A stretch of 64,000 nt of DNA from Streptomyces melanogenes. GTDB taxonomy: Bacteria > Actinomycetota > Actinomycetes > Streptomycetales > Streptomycetaceae. This document shows positions 26,328 to 34,558 of the stretch, piece by piece. The notes below the pieces were generated by a model. The model saw nothing but the letters and a program-made list of their open reading frames with translations, had not been told where the DNA came from and ran no database searches. Made by a program: the position numbers and the translations under genes. Within the stretch, counting starts at the first letter, position 1; each line of letters opens with the position of its first letter. The stretch spans positions 124,001 through 188,000 of the forward strand of contig NZ_BMTS01000013.1 in assembly GCF_014649795.1 (NCBI RefSeq), written 5' to 3'.

Positions 26328-26750
26328 TCAGACGAGCCGCTGGACGGCCTCCGTGGCGAAGCCGTGGTCCTGCTCGGGGGATCCGCCGCCCACGCCGATC
26401 GCTCCCATCAGCCGGCCGTCGCGGTGGACGGGGACGCCGCCCGGGATGAAGAGCAGCGGCCGGTCGAGCGCGGTCGGCAGGGTGTGGAAGAGCCCACCGG
26501 GCTGGACCGCGTCGACCAGGTCGGCGGTCGGGGTGCCGAGCTGAAGCGCGGTGTACGCCTTGCGGTTGCTGGTCTCGCCCGCGATCAGTACGGCGCGGTC
26601 GTCGCGGCGGAAGGCCAGCAGATGGCCGCCCGCGTCGAGCACCGTGACGGCGACCGTGGCTCCGGCCTCCTCGGCGGCGGTACGAGCTGCCTCCACGAGG
26701 GCTTCGGCGTCCTGGATGGTGAGCGGGGCGACTGCGGTGGTGGTGCTCAT
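26328..26750 (-). CDS. GlcG/HbpS-family protein
   Basis: A 140-aa protein starting MSTTTAVAPLTIQDAEALVE. It has the family features VAVTVLDAGGHLLAFRRDD and FIPGGVPVHRDGRLMGAIGVGGG, placing it in PF03928 with GlcG and the Streptomyces heme-degrading HbpS. HbpS also acts as an extracellular redox sensor with SenS/SenR, but this copy has no signal peptide and no senSR neighbours, so that role should not be transferred. It lies 62 bp downstream of the MFS gene on the same strand and may be co-transcribed with it. Confidence 0.82.
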   Translation of the reverse strand: MSTTTAVAPLTIQDAEALVEAARTAAEEAGATVAVTVLDAGGHLLAFRRDDRAVLIAGETSNRKAYTALQLGTPTADLVDAVQPGGLFHTLPTALDRPLLFIPGGVPVHRDGRLMGAIGVGGGSPEQDHGFATEAVQRLV

Positions 26751-26812
26751 GAGGGGTGACTCCTTGGTGCGGTAGAGCGGTTGGTCAGGGGTGACCGGGT
26801 GCTGCGCGATGG

Positions 26813-28024
26813 TCAGTGGTGGGCCGCGGTGGCGCGGGCCGGCTCGGGCGCGGCGCCTGTGACGATGCGGCTGTCCGTTCGCGTACGCCGTTCCAGCGCG
26901 CTGGAGACGACGGCGAGGACGACCGCCGAGGCGGCGAGCGCGGCGCCGACCCCGTTCGGGGCGGTGTAGCCGAGTCCGGCGGCGATCACGAGGCCGCCGA
27001 GCCAGGCGGAGAGCGCGTTGCCCAGGTTGAAGGCGCCGATGTTCACGGCGGAGGCGAGGGTGGGGGCGCCCGCGGCCTGGTCGAGGACCCGCTTCTGCAG
27101 CGGCGGTACGGTCGCGAAGCCGAGTGCGCCGATCAGGAAGACGGTGACGGCCGAGGCGGCCTTGTCGTGGGCGGTGAGGGTGAACAGCGCCAGCACGGTG
27201 GCGAGTCCGCTCAGCGACACGTACAGCAGCGGCATCAGGGCCCGGTCGGCGAACCGGCCGCCGATCAGGTTCCCGGCGACCATGCCGAGGCCGAAGAGGA
27301 CGAGCAGCCAGGTGACCGAGCCGTCCGCGTAGCCGGTGACGTGGGTCATCATCGGCGTGATGTAGGTGATCGCGGCGAAGACGCCGCCGAAGCCGAGCAC
27401 GGTCATCGCCATGGCGAGCAGCACCTGGACGTTGCGGAACGCGGCGATCTCGTGACGGAGCCGGACGCCCTCGGCCTTGGGCATGTCGGGGACGAGCTTG
27501 GCGACGCCGAGGAGCCCGACCACACCGAGCGCGGCGACGATGAAGAACGTGGTGCGCCAGCCGATCTGCTGGCCGACCAGCGTGCCGAGCGGGACGCCGA
27601 TGACATTGGCGACGGTCAGGCCGGTGAACATCATCGCGATGGCGCCGGCCTTCTTCTCCGGGGCGACCAGATCGGCCGCGACGACCGAGCCGATGCCGAA
27701 GAACGCGCCGTGCGCCAGGGAGGCGACGATCCGCCCGGCCAGCATCAGTCCGAAGACCGGGGCGACGGCGGAGAGCACGTTGCCGACGATGAAGAAGCCC
27801 ATCAGCAGCATCAGCATGCGCTTGCGGGAGATCCTGGTGCCCAGGACGGTCATCAGCGGGGCGCCGAGCACGACGCCGAGCGCGTACCCGGTCACCAGGT
27901 AGCCGGCCATGGGGATGGTGACGTCGAAGGTGTCGGCCACCTCCGGGAGCAGGCCCATGATCACGAATTCGGTGGTGCCGATACCGAACGCCCCGATGGC
28001 CAGGGCTAGGAGCGCGAGTGGCAT
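26813..28024 (-). CDS. MFS drug-type efflux transporter (DHA1)
   Basis: A 403-aa transporter starting MPLALLALAIGAFGIGTTEF with twelve predicted helices. The motif A region between helices 2 and 3 is APLMTVLGTRISRKRMLM, and the motif C-like segment is MFTGLTVANVIGVPLG. It resembles AraJ/Cmx-type exporters of arabinose or chloramphenicol. It is divergent from a MarR regulator with a 141-bp region holding repeated ATTGCA elements, the usual sign of a regulator-controlled exporter. The exported compound is unknown. Confidence 0.88.
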   Translation of the reverse strand: MPLALLALAIGAFGIGTTEFVIMGLLPEVADTFDVTIPMAGYLVTGYALGVVLGAPLMTVLGTRISRKRMLMLLMGFFIVGNVLSAVAPVFGLMLAGRIVASLAHGAFFGIGSVVAADLVAPEKKAGAIAMMFTGLTVANVIGVPLGTLVGQQIGWRTTFFIVAALGVVGLLGVAKLVPDMPKAEGVRLRHEIAAFRNVQVLLAMAMTVLGFGGVFAAITYITPMMTHVTGYADGSVTWLLVLFGLGMVAGNLIGGRFADRALMPLLYVSLSGLATVLALFTLTAHDKAASAVTVFLIGALGFATVPPLQKRVLDQAAGAPTLASAVNIGAFNLGNALSAWLGGLVIAAGLGYTAPNGVGAALAASAVVLAVVSSALERRTRTDSRIVTGAAPEPARATAAHH

Positions 28025-28046
28025 GGGATGTTCACCCTTCCAGGAG

Positions 28047-28117
28047 ATTGCACGAGCGCCTTACGAGCGTCCACAATAATTGCAGACGCGGGTTAATTGC
28101 AAGCGCGGGCTATTGCA
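28047..28117. promoter_or_regulatory. Repeated ATTGCA operator array between MFS and MarR genes
   Basis: ATTGCA occurs at 28047, 28079, 28096 and 28112. The last three start near-identical direct repeats, ATTGCAGACGCGGGTTA, ATTGCAAGCGCGGGCT and ATTGCACTCG, spaced 17 and 16 bp. The array lies in the shared promoter region. It is a good candidate for the MarR binding site, although MarR dimers normally bind inverted rather than direct repeats. Confidence 0.6.
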
Positions 28118-28165
28118 CTCGTGACCTATCCTGGTCTCAAGCCGCTCCGGACGGAGGACAGACGC

Positions 28166-28624
28166 ATGACCGCGACGGACCCCGCACTCACCGCCCTCTC
28201 CCAGGGCTGGTGCGCCCTCTCCCTGCTGCACGGAAAGATCGAGGCCCATATCGAGCGGGCCCTGCAGTCGGGGCACGAGCTGAGCGTGCGCGAGTACTCG
28301 CTCCTGGACGTCCTCAGCCGCCAGCACAGCGGCTCGGGCGGCCATCTGCAGATGAAGCAGGTCGCGGACGCGGTCGTCCTCAGCCAGTCCGCCACCACCC
28401 GGCTGGTCACCCGCCTGGAGGACCGCGGCCTGCTGACCCGGTACCTCTGCGACACCGACCGGCGCGGGATCTACACGGACGTCACGGAGTCCGGCCAGGA
28501 ACTGCTCTCCCAGGCCCGGCCGACCAATGACCGCGCACTGCGCGAGGCGCTCGACGAGGCCGCGCGGAACCCGGAGCTCGCCCCCCTGGTCAGGGCCGTC
28601 GAGGAACTCCGCGTCCCGGCGTAG
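28166..28624 (+). CDS. MarR-family regulator
   Basis: A 152-aa winged-helix regulator starting MTATDPALTALSQGWCALS at ATG 28166, with GGAGG 9 nt upstream. The DNA-binding core is KQVADAVVLSQSATTRLVTRLEDRGLLTR (positions about 68-96), followed by the wing DTDRRGIYTDVTESG. It probably represses the divergent exporter and itself through the ATTGCA array. The inducing ligand is not known. The acetyltransferase gene starts 10 bp after its stop, so the two form an operon. Confidence 0.9.
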   Translation: MTATDPALTALSQGWCALSLLHGKIEAHIERALQSGHELSVREYSLLDVLSRQHSGSGGHLQMKQVADAVVLSQSATTRLVTRLEDRGLLTRYLCDTDRRGIYTDVTESGQELLSQARPTNDRALREALDEAARNPELAPLVRAVEELRVPA

Positions 28625-28634
28625 TCTCCGGGCC

Positions 28635-29087
28635 ATGAGCGATCTTGAGATAAGGCCGGCGGCGCCCGAGGACATCCCGGCGATCGTGGCGATGCTCGCC
28701 GACGACCCGCTGGGCGCCCAGCGGGAGTCGCCGGACGACCTCGTCCCCTACCTCGCTGCCTTCGACCGGCTGGCCGAGGACCCCCACCAGCACCTGGTCG
28801 TCGCCGCCCGCGACGACCAGGTCGTCGGCACACTCCAGCTGACCGTCATCCCGGGGCTGTCGCGACGCGGCGCCACCCGCTCGATCATCGAAGGCGTACG
28901 CATCCACGCCGATGAGCGCGGCAGCGGCCTCGGCACCCGGCTCATCGAGTGGGCCATCGAGGAATCCGGGCGCCTGGGCTGCCAGTTGGTCCAGCTGACG
29001 TCGGACGCCACCCGGATCGACGCCCACCGCTTCTATGAGCGGCTGGGCTTCGAGGCGTCCCATCTGGGCTTCAAGAAAGCCCTCTGA
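28635..29087 (+). CDS. GNAT N-acetyltransferase
   Basis: A 150-aa single-domain GNAT enzyme starting MSDLEIRPAAPEDIPAIVAM. The acetyl-CoA binding segment is VRIHADERGSGLGTRLIEWA, and RFYERLGFEASHLGFKKAL forms the C-terminal strand. It is translated directly after the MarR gene, so it may modify the same compound that the divergent exporter removes; this is inference from context. Substrate is unknown. Confidence 0.87.
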   Translation: MSDLEIRPAAPEDIPAIVAMLADDPLGAQRESPDDLVPYLAAFDRLAEDPHQHLVVAARDDQVVGTLQLTVIPGLSRRGATRSIIEGVRIHADERGSGLGTRLIEWAIEESGRLGCQLVQLTSDATRIDAHRFYERLGFEASHLGFKKAL

Positions 29088-29114
29088 GCCTCCGGGACGG
29101 GAGCTTCCCGAGCA

Positions 29115-29141
29115 CCCCGGGGCACGTACGTGGTCCCGGGG
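29115..29141. terminator. Hairpin after the acetyltransferase gene
   Basis: CCCCGGG (29115-29121) and CCCGGGG (29135-29141) form a GC-rich stem around a 13-nt loop that itself contains the palindrome ACGTACGT. It lies between convergent stops of the acetyltransferase and serine-hydrolase genes and could serve both. No U-tract is seen. Confidence 0.5.
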
Positions 29142-29153
29142 CACCAGGACCAC

Positions 29154-29167
29154 GTTTCACGTGAAAC
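29154..29167. other. parS: parS site
   Basis: Exact GTTTCACGTGAAAC located 1 bp beyond the stop codon of the serine-hydrolase gene and just past the hairpin at 29115-29141, in a convergent intergenic region. Confidence 0.92.
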
Positions 29168-29168
29168 A

Positions 29169-30569
29169 TCAGACCCCGCGCCAGCCCTCGGGGTCGACAC
29201 CACCCGGGACCGCGTCATCCGGCCCGTACGGCTCCCGGGTGAAGGCGAACGACCCGAGGTCGAGATGGCTCACCGAGCCGTCGGGGCGGCGCACCGCCCG
29301 CAGGATCTCGCCCTTGTAGTAGCCGTTGAGGCCGATCCAGGTGCCGTCGGCCCGGGCCTCGAACCGCGCGGCGCGACCGGGTCCGCGCAGCGGCTCCAGC
29401 GCCACCGAGCCATCGGCGCGCAGCCGCAGGCCGTACGCATAAGTCCCCCAGTACCAGGGGCCGGTGAGCTCAAGCAGGGCCGGGTCGACCTCGGACAGGG
29501 GCCGCCACAGCTCGGGGAGCTTCGGTTCGGCCTCGACCACGATCCGTACGAGGTCGGCGGCGACGGCCGGTGCCGTCCCCGAGGTGGCGTTGGCGAGCGC
29601 GACCGCCCCGATGCCGTCCTCCACGCTGATCCACAGCCCGGCGACGAACCCGGGCAGCGAGCCGGTGTGCCCGGAAAGGGTGCGGTGGTCGTCCTGGCGG
29701 GTCAACTGGACGCCCAGTCCGTAACCGCCCTGCCAGTCCCCCGCCTCGGGCGGAGCGGACGGCGTCCGCATCTCCCGTACGCTCGCGGCGCTCAGCACCC
29801 GGTCGTCTCCCTCGGCGAGGAAGACGGCGAAGCGGCAGAGGTCGGCCGCCGTCGACCACAACTGGCCCGCGGGCGCCATGATCCCCAGGTCCTCGGACGG
29901 CTCGGGGAGCAGGGCGTCGGCCCACGGGTGCACGGCCCAGCCGCCCGCGTGCGGCGCCACCGGCTGCGTGCTCGTCCTGGTCAACCCGAGCGGATCGAGG
30001 ATCTCTCTCTGCAGCGCCTCCTCCCAGGACACTCCCCGTACGGCCTCGACGAGCGAACCGAGCAGTGTGTAACCGGGGTTGGAGTAGTGGTGCAGCCTGC
30101 CCACCGGGTGCAGGAACGGGTCCTCGCCCAGCACGTCCGAGAGCTCCGGGCGCAGCGCCGCCGAGCTCCGCTCCCACCAGGGCGCGGGCGTCTCGGCCGC
30201 CAACCCGGCGCTGTGGCTGAGCAGTTGGGCGATGGTGACCTCACCGACCCCGGTGCCGGGCAGGTGCTTCTCCAGCGGGTCGTCGAGGTCCAGCAGCCCT
30301 TCGTCCCGCAGCCGCATGACCAGGACGGCGGTGAAGGTCTTGGTGATCGAGCCGATGCGGTACTGGACGTCCGCGTCGGGCCCGTGGCCGTCGACCGAAG
30401 TACGCGAGCCCGTCCAGACGATCCGGCCCCCGCGCACCACAGCGGCGACGAGCGAAGGAAGCCGCCCCTCGGACTGGGCGACGGCGAGACGGTGGATCAG
30501 AGCGCGTTCTGTACTGGGCAGAAGGTCAACGGGGGCCGTGGTCATCGGCGCATGCGGGGATGAGGTCAT
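29169..30569 (-). CDS. Class C beta-lactamase-like serine hydrolase
   Basis: A 466-aa cytoplasmic protein with the penicillin-binding-type fold. The nucleophile is in SITKTFT (SxxK, about residue 73), the second motif is YSN in HHYSNPGYTLLG near 162, and the third is HTGSLPG near 300. A C-terminal extension of about 120 residues forms a beta-rich lipocalin-like domain, as in many esterase/peptidase members. No signal peptide is visible, so it is unlikely to be a secreted resistance enzyme; a peptidase or esterase is more probable. It starts at 30569 (MTSSPHAPMTTAPVDLL). Confidence 0.86.
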   Translation of the reverse strand: MTSSPHAPMTTAPVDLLPSTERALIHRLAVAQSEGRLPSLVAAVVRGGRIVWTGSRTSVDGHGPDADVQYRIGSITKTFTAVLVMRLRDEGLLDLDDPLEKHLPGTGVGEVTIAQLLSHSAGLAAETPAPWWERSSAALRPELSDVLGEDPFLHPVGRLHHYSNPGYTLLGSLVEAVRGVSWEEALQREILDPLGLTRTSTQPVAPHAGGWAVHPWADALLPEPSEDLGIMAPAGQLWSTAADLCRFAVFLAEGDDRVLSAASVREMRTPSAPPEAGDWQGGYGLGVQLTRQDDHRTLSGHTGSLPGFVAGLWISVEDGIGAVALANATSGTAPAVAADLVRIVVEAEPKLPELWRPLSEVDPALLELTGPWYWGTYAYGLRLRADGSVALEPLRGPGRAARFEARADGTWIGLNGYYKGEILRAVRRPDGSVSHLDLGSFAFTREPYGPDDAVPGGVDPEGWRGV

Positions 30570-30677
30570 GGCCCCAGGTCTATCCCCGAGCCGCGCGCCC
30601 GTCGAACGGATTTCGCCCGACGCGCACGATTTGGCACAGGCCGCGCTGTCCGTACAGCCTCGCGCGGCAGGGCCCGG

Positions 30678-32165
30678 TCAGGTCTGTGCCATGTCCACGA
30701 AGCGCGAGTAGTGGCCCTGGAAGGCCACCGTGATCGTGGCCGTCGGACCGTTACGGTGCTTGGCCACGATCAGGTCCGCCTCGCCGGCGCGCGGGGACTC
30801 CTTCTCGTACGCGTCCTCGCGGTGCAGCAGGATGACCATGTCCGCGTCCTGCTCGATGGAGCCGGACTCACGCAGGTCGGAGACCATCGGCTTCTTGTCC
30901 GTACGCTGCTCGGGGCCACGGTTCAGCTGCGACAGCGCGATGACCGGGAGCTCCAGCTCCTTGGCGAGCAGCTTGAGGTTTCGGGACATGTCCGAGACCT
31001 CCTGCTGGCGGCTCTCGGCGCGCTTGGACCCGCCGGACTGCATCAGCTGCAGATAGTCGATGACGACGAGCTTGAGGTCGTTGCGCTGCTTGAGCCGACG
31101 GCACTTGGCGCGGATCTCCATCATCGACAGGTTCGGGGAGTCGTCGATGTAGAGCGGGGCCTGGGAGACGTCCGGCATCCGGCGGGCGAGCCGGGTCCAG
31201 TCCTCGTCGGTCATGGTGCCGGAGCGCATGTGGTGCAGCGCGACCCGGGCCTCGGCCGACAGGAGGCGCATCGCGATCTCGTTGCGGCCCATTTCGAGGG
31301 AGAAGATCACGCTGGGCAGGTTGTGCTTGATCGAGCAGGCCCGGGCGAAGTCCAGCGCCAGTGTGGACTTACCCATGGCGGGACGGGCCGCGATGACGAT
31401 CATCTGGCCCGGGTGGAGGCCGTTGGTGAGCGAGTCGAAGTCGGTGAAGCCGGTCGGCACACCGGTCATCTCGCCGCTGCGGGAACCGATCGCCTCGATC
31501 TCGTCGAGCGCGCCCTCCATGATGTCGCCGAGCGGCAGATAGTCCTCGCTGGTGCGCTGCTCGGTGACCGCGTAGATCTCGGCCTGGGCGGAGTTGACGA
31601 TCTCGTCGACGTCGCCGTCCGCCGCGTATCCCATCTGCGTGATCTTGGTGCCCGCCTCGACGAGACGGCGGAGCACCGCCCGCTCGTGGACGATCTCCGC
31701 GTAGTACGACGCGTTGGCCGCGGTCGGCACCGACTGGACCAGGGTGTGCAGATACGAGGCGCCGCCGACGCGGGTGATCTCGCCCCGCTTGACCAGCTCG
31801 GCCGCGACGGTGATCGGGTCGGCCGGCTCGCCCTTCGCGTACAGGTCGAGGATCGCCGTGTAGACGGTCTCGTGCGCCGGCCGGTAGAAGTCATGGCCCT
31901 TGATGATCTCCACGACGTCCGCGATGGCGTCCTTGGAGAGCAGCATGCCGCCGAGAACGGACTGCTCGGCGTCGATGTCCTGCGGGGGGACCCGCTCGAA
32001 GCCGGACGAGCCGCCGCCGTCCCAGGACTCGCTCTCGCTGCCCCGGTCGTGCTGGTCGTCGCGGCCACGGCCCCGTCCGTCGGCGCGGCGGGGGCGGGAT
32101 ACGGGCAGACGGTCACCCGGACCGCTGTCGGCCCAGGGGTCGTCCAAGGGCTCGGGAATGCTCAC
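30678..32165 (-). CDS. dnaB: Replicative DNA helicase DnaB
   Basis: A 495-aa hexameric helicase that unwinds DNA at the replication fork and loads primase. The actinobacterial N-terminal tail (1-55, Arg/Asp-rich) is followed by the DnaB N domain starting VPPQDIDAEQSVLGGMLLS. The RecA-like domain has Walker A ARPAMGKSTLALDFAR, Walker B LVVIDYLQLMQ and the arginine-finger region QLNRGPEQRTDKKPMVSDLRE (seen as ALSQLNRGPEQR and KPMVSDLRESG). No intein is present. The GTG at 32165 is chosen because GGAGGAGG lies about 8 nt upstream. The upstream region carries DnaA boxes. Confidence 0.96.
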   Translation of the reverse strand: MSIPEPLDDPWADSGPGDRLPVSRPRRADGRGRGRDDQHDRGSESESWDGGGSSGFERVPPQDIDAEQSVLGGMLLSKDAIADVVEIIKGHDFYRPAHETVYTAILDLYAKGEPADPITVAAELVKRGEITRVGGASYLHTLVQSVPTAANASYYAEIVHERAVLRRLVEAGTKITQMGYAADGDVDEIVNSAQAEIYAVTEQRTSEDYLPLGDIMEGALDEIEAIGSRSGEMTGVPTGFTDFDSLTNGLHPGQMIVIAARPAMGKSTLALDFARACSIKHNLPSVIFSLEMGRNEIAMRLLSAEARVALHHMRSGTMTDEDWTRLARRMPDVSQAPLYIDDSPNLSMMEIRAKCRRLKQRNDLKLVVIDYLQLMQSGGSKRAESRQQEVSDMSRNLKLLAKELELPVIALSQLNRGPEQRTDKKPMVSDLRESGSIEQDADMVILLHREDAYEKESPRAGEADLIVAKHRNGPTATITVAFQGHYSRFVDMAQT

Positions 32166-32312
32166 CGGGCCACCTCCTCCCGTCCGCTCCGCGGACCTAG
32201 CCGTGCCACTCTTTCTACGGCACGACACTGACAAAACGAGAGGCCCGACTCCGCTTCCGGCGCGTCGGGCGCCGGTCCACGTTAGGCCCGTCGGCACCGT
32301 CAGCCAATCTGG

Positions 32313-32401
32313 TTATCCACAGGCCATGTGGACGACGGACCAGATGCTGTGGAGAACCCCGCAGAACCTGTGCACGGACCGGGGGACAGCACTGTGGACA
32401 A
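32313..32401. promoter_or_regulatory. DnaA-box cluster upstream of dnaB
   Basis: The 423-bp gap between dnaB and the MATE gene holds no gene but contains DnaA boxes: TTATCCACA at 32313-32321 and TGTGGACAA (TTGTCCACA on the other strand, the Streptomyces consensus) at 32393-32401. One-mismatch copies are TGTGGACGA at 32327-32335 and TGTGGAGAA at 32348-32356. Weaker matches lie at 32458 and 32567. The cluster is about 150-235 bp before the dnaB start, so DnaA could control dnaB or be titrated here. Confidence 0.7.
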
Positions 32402-32532
32402 AGTCATAGCCACCCCGCCAACACCACTCTGACCTGCGGCTTTTCCATCCACCGGCTGTGGGGGAGAAAAACTTTCCCGGCTGGCCCAAGATCACGACAA
32501 ACGGCGCACAGCCGAACCGCACTCCGGTTCCA

Positions 32533-32567
32533 AGGTAAGGATCACTAATGCATTGCATCTCTTACCT
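32533..32567. promoter_or_regulatory. Inverted repeat in front of the MATE exporter gene
   Basis: AGGTAAG (32533-32539) and CTTACCT (32561-32567) are 7-bp perfect arms separated by 21 nt, with an inner palindrome AATGCATT at 32547-32554. The set ends 21 bp before the MATE start codon, in an unusually AT-rich stretch for this genome. It is likely the promoter/operator region; the regulator is unknown. Confidence 0.45.
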
Positions 32568-32588
32568 GTGGAAGATTAGATTGAGTTC

Positions 32589-33926
32589 ATGACACAGGCC
32601 CCAGTGGCACCGAGGAACATCCGGCGCCGACACGACCGCGAGATCGTCTCCCTCGCCGTGCCCGCCTTCGGCGCACTCGTCGCCGAGCCGCTGTTCGTCA
32701 TGGCCGACAGCGCGATCGTCGGCCACCTCGGCACCCCGCAACTGGCCGGTCTGGGCATCGCCGCGGCACTCCTCACCACCGCCGTGAGCGTCTTCGTCTT
32801 CCTCGCCTACGCCACCACGTCCGCCGTCGCACGCCGCGTCGGCGCCGGAGACCTGCAGGCCGCCATCCGGCAGGGTATGGACGGCGTCTGGCTCGCCCTG
32901 CTGCTCGGCGCGGCCGTCATCGCCGTCGTCCTGCCCGCGGCCCCCTGGTTCATCGATCTCTTCGGCGCCTCGGACACCGCCGCCCCCTACGCCGTCACCT
33001 ATCTGCGCATCTCCGCGCTCGGTATCCCCGCCATGCTGATGGTGCTCGCGGCCACCGGCATCCTGCGCGGCCTCCAGGACACCAGGACGCCGCTCTATGT
33101 GGCCATCGGCGGCTTCGCGCTGAACGCGGCGCTGAACATCGGGCTCGTCTACGGAGCGGACCTCGGCATCGCGGGCTCCGCCTGGGGCACCGTGATCGCC
33201 CAGTTCGCGATGGCGGCCGTCTACCTCTCGGTCGTCGTACGGGGAGCCCGCCGGCACGGCGCCTCCCTGCGCCCGGACGCGGCGGGCATCCGCGCCAGCG
33301 CCCAGGCGGGGGTCCCGCTCCTTGTCCGTACGCTCTCACTGCGGGCCGTCCTGATGATCGCCACCGCCGTGGCCGCCCGGCTCGGTGACGCCGACATCGC
33401 CGCCCACCAGATCATCCTGTCCCTGTGGAGCCTGCTGGCGTTCGCCCTAGACGCGATCGCCATCGCCGGGCAAGCCATCATCGGCCGCTATCTGGGGGCC
33501 GAGGACACCGAGGGCGCCCGCCAGGCGTGCCGGCGCATGGTGGAGTGGGGCATCGCCGCCGGAGTGGTGCTCGGCCTGCTGGTGGCCGTCGCGCGGCCAC
33601 TGTTCATCCCGCTCTTCACCGGCGACCACACGGTCCAGGACACCCTGCTGCCCGCTCTCCTCGTAGTCGCCGTCTCCCAGCCGATCTCCGGCGTCGTCTT
33701 CGTCCTCGACGGAGTGCTGATGGGCGCGGGCGACGGCCCGTATCTGGCCTGGGCGATGCTGCTGACGCTCGCCTGCTTCGCTCCGGTGGCCCTCCTGGTC
33801 CCGGTGCTCGGTGGCGGTCTCACGACGCTGTGGTGGGCGATGACCCTGATGATGGCCGTCCGGATGCTGACGCTGTGGCTCCGCGCCCGCTCGGGCCGCT
33901 GGCTGGTGACGGGCGCGACGCGCTGA
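32589..33926 (+). CDS. MATE-family multidrug efflux protein
   Basis: A 445-aa transporter starting MTQAPVAPRNIRRRHDREIV with twelve helices in two related halves. Family marks include PLFVMADSAIVGHLGT near residue 37 and the matching FALDAIAIAGQAIIGRYLGA near 285. MATE proteins expel cationic compounds against sodium or proton entry. It is divergent from dnaB; this conserved neighbour pair is also found at SCO3910-SCO3911 as I recall. The substrate is unknown. Confidence 0.92.
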   Translation: MTQAPVAPRNIRRRHDREIVSLAVPAFGALVAEPLFVMADSAIVGHLGTPQLAGLGIAAALLTTAVSVFVFLAYATTSAVARRVGAGDLQAAIRQGMDGVWLALLLGAAVIAVVLPAAPWFIDLFGASDTAAPYAVTYLRISALGIPAMLMVLAATGILRGLQDTRTPLYVAIGGFALNAALNIGLVYGADLGIAGSAWGTVIAQFAMAAVYLSVVVRGARRHGASLRPDAAGIRASAQAGVPLLVRTLSLRAVLMIATAVAARLGDADIAAHQIILSLWSLLAFALDAIAIAGQAIIGRYLGAEDTEGARQACRRMVEWGIAAGVVLGLLVAVARPLFIPLFTGDHTVQDTLLPALLVVAVSQPISGVVFVLDGVLMGAGDGPYLAWAMLLTLACFAPVALLVPVLGGGLTTLWWAMTLMMAVRMLTLWLRARSGRWLVTGATR

Positions 33927-33950
33927 GGACCGGGGCGCGGTGCCTGCGAT

Positions 33951-34015
33951 GTTTCACGTGAAACACGGGATCCATCACGGGCGGCTCCCAGCAAGCGCGG
34001 CGTTTCACGTGAAAC
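33951..34015. other. parS: Pair of parS sites
   Basis: Exact GTTTCACGTGAAAC at 33951-33964 and 34002-34015, 51 bp apart. They sit between the convergent MATE and rplI ends. The flanks are partly mirrored: GCGAT precedes the first and ATCGC follows the second, so the pair is itself part of a larger imperfect inverted repeat. Confidence 0.93.
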
Positions 34016-34039
34016 ATCGCCCCGCACCGCCCAAAGGCG

Positions 34040-34069
34040 AAGGGCCGCACCCCGGAGGGTGCGGCCCTT
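34040..34069 (-). terminator. Strong terminator after rplI
   Basis: GGGCCGCACCC (34042-34052) pairs perfectly with GGGTGCGGCCC (34057-34067), extended by AA/TT on the outside, around a 4-nt loop. It lies 24 bp beyond the rplI stop and would end the rpsF-ssb-rpsR-rplI transcript. By symmetry it can also stop transcription from the MATE gene. Confidence 0.85.
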
Positions 34070-34093
34070 CTTATGCTCTGCTGAGCGCTGTGC

Positions 34094-34540
34094 TTAGGCG
34101 GCGACGACCTCGACGCCAACCTTCGCGGCAACCTCGGCGTGCAGACGCACGGACACCTGGTGCGCGCCCAGGGTCTTGATCGGCGAGCCGAGCTCGACGC
34201 GACGCTTGTCCACGTCCGGGCCACCGGCAGCCTTGATCGCCGCAGCGACGTCGGCCTGGGTGACGGAGCCGAAGAGACGGCCGGCGTCGCCGGAGCGAAC
34301 GGCCAGACGCACCTTCACGCCTTCGAGGCGGGCCTTGATCTCGTTGGCCTGCTCGATGGTGGCGATCTCGTGGATCTTGCGAGCACGACGGATCTGCTCG
34401 ACGTCCTTCTCGCCGCCCTTGGTCCAGCGGATCGCGAAACCACGCGGGACCAGGTAGTTGCGAGCGTAGCCGTCCTTGACGTCGACGACGTCGCCAGCGG
34501 CACCGAGGCCAGAGACCTCGTGGGTGAGGATGATCTTCAT
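34094..34540 (-). CDS. rplI: 50S ribosomal protein L9
   Basis: A 148-aa protein starting MKIILTHEVSGLGAAGDVVDVKDGYARNYL (seen at 34540 onward), the signature N-terminal domain of L9 that binds 23S rRNA domain V. A connecting helix leads to the C-terminal domain with GSVTQADVAAAIKAAGG. Length is normal. It is the last gene of the rpsF-ssb-rpsR-rplI operon, 18 nt after rpsR, and is followed by a strong hairpin terminator. Confidence 0.97.
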   Translation of the reverse strand: MKIILTHEVSGLGAAGDVVDVKDGYARNYLVPRGFAIRWTKGGEKDVEQIRRARKIHEIATIEQANEIKARLEGVKVRLAVRSGDAGRLFGSVTQADVAAAIKAAGGPDVDKRRVELGSPIKTLGAHQVSVRLHAEVAAKVGVEVVAA

Positions 34541-34558
34541 TTTTCGGTCACCCTTCCC

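Noticed and set aside
26328..26750. HbpS heme sensor assignment
   Set aside because: There is no secretion signal and no senS/senR pair next to it, so only the family name is justified.
28023..28164. Riboswitch or small RNA in the repeat-rich MFS/MarR intergenic region
   Set aside because: The repeats are direct and do not fold into a convincing aptamer; operator use is simpler.
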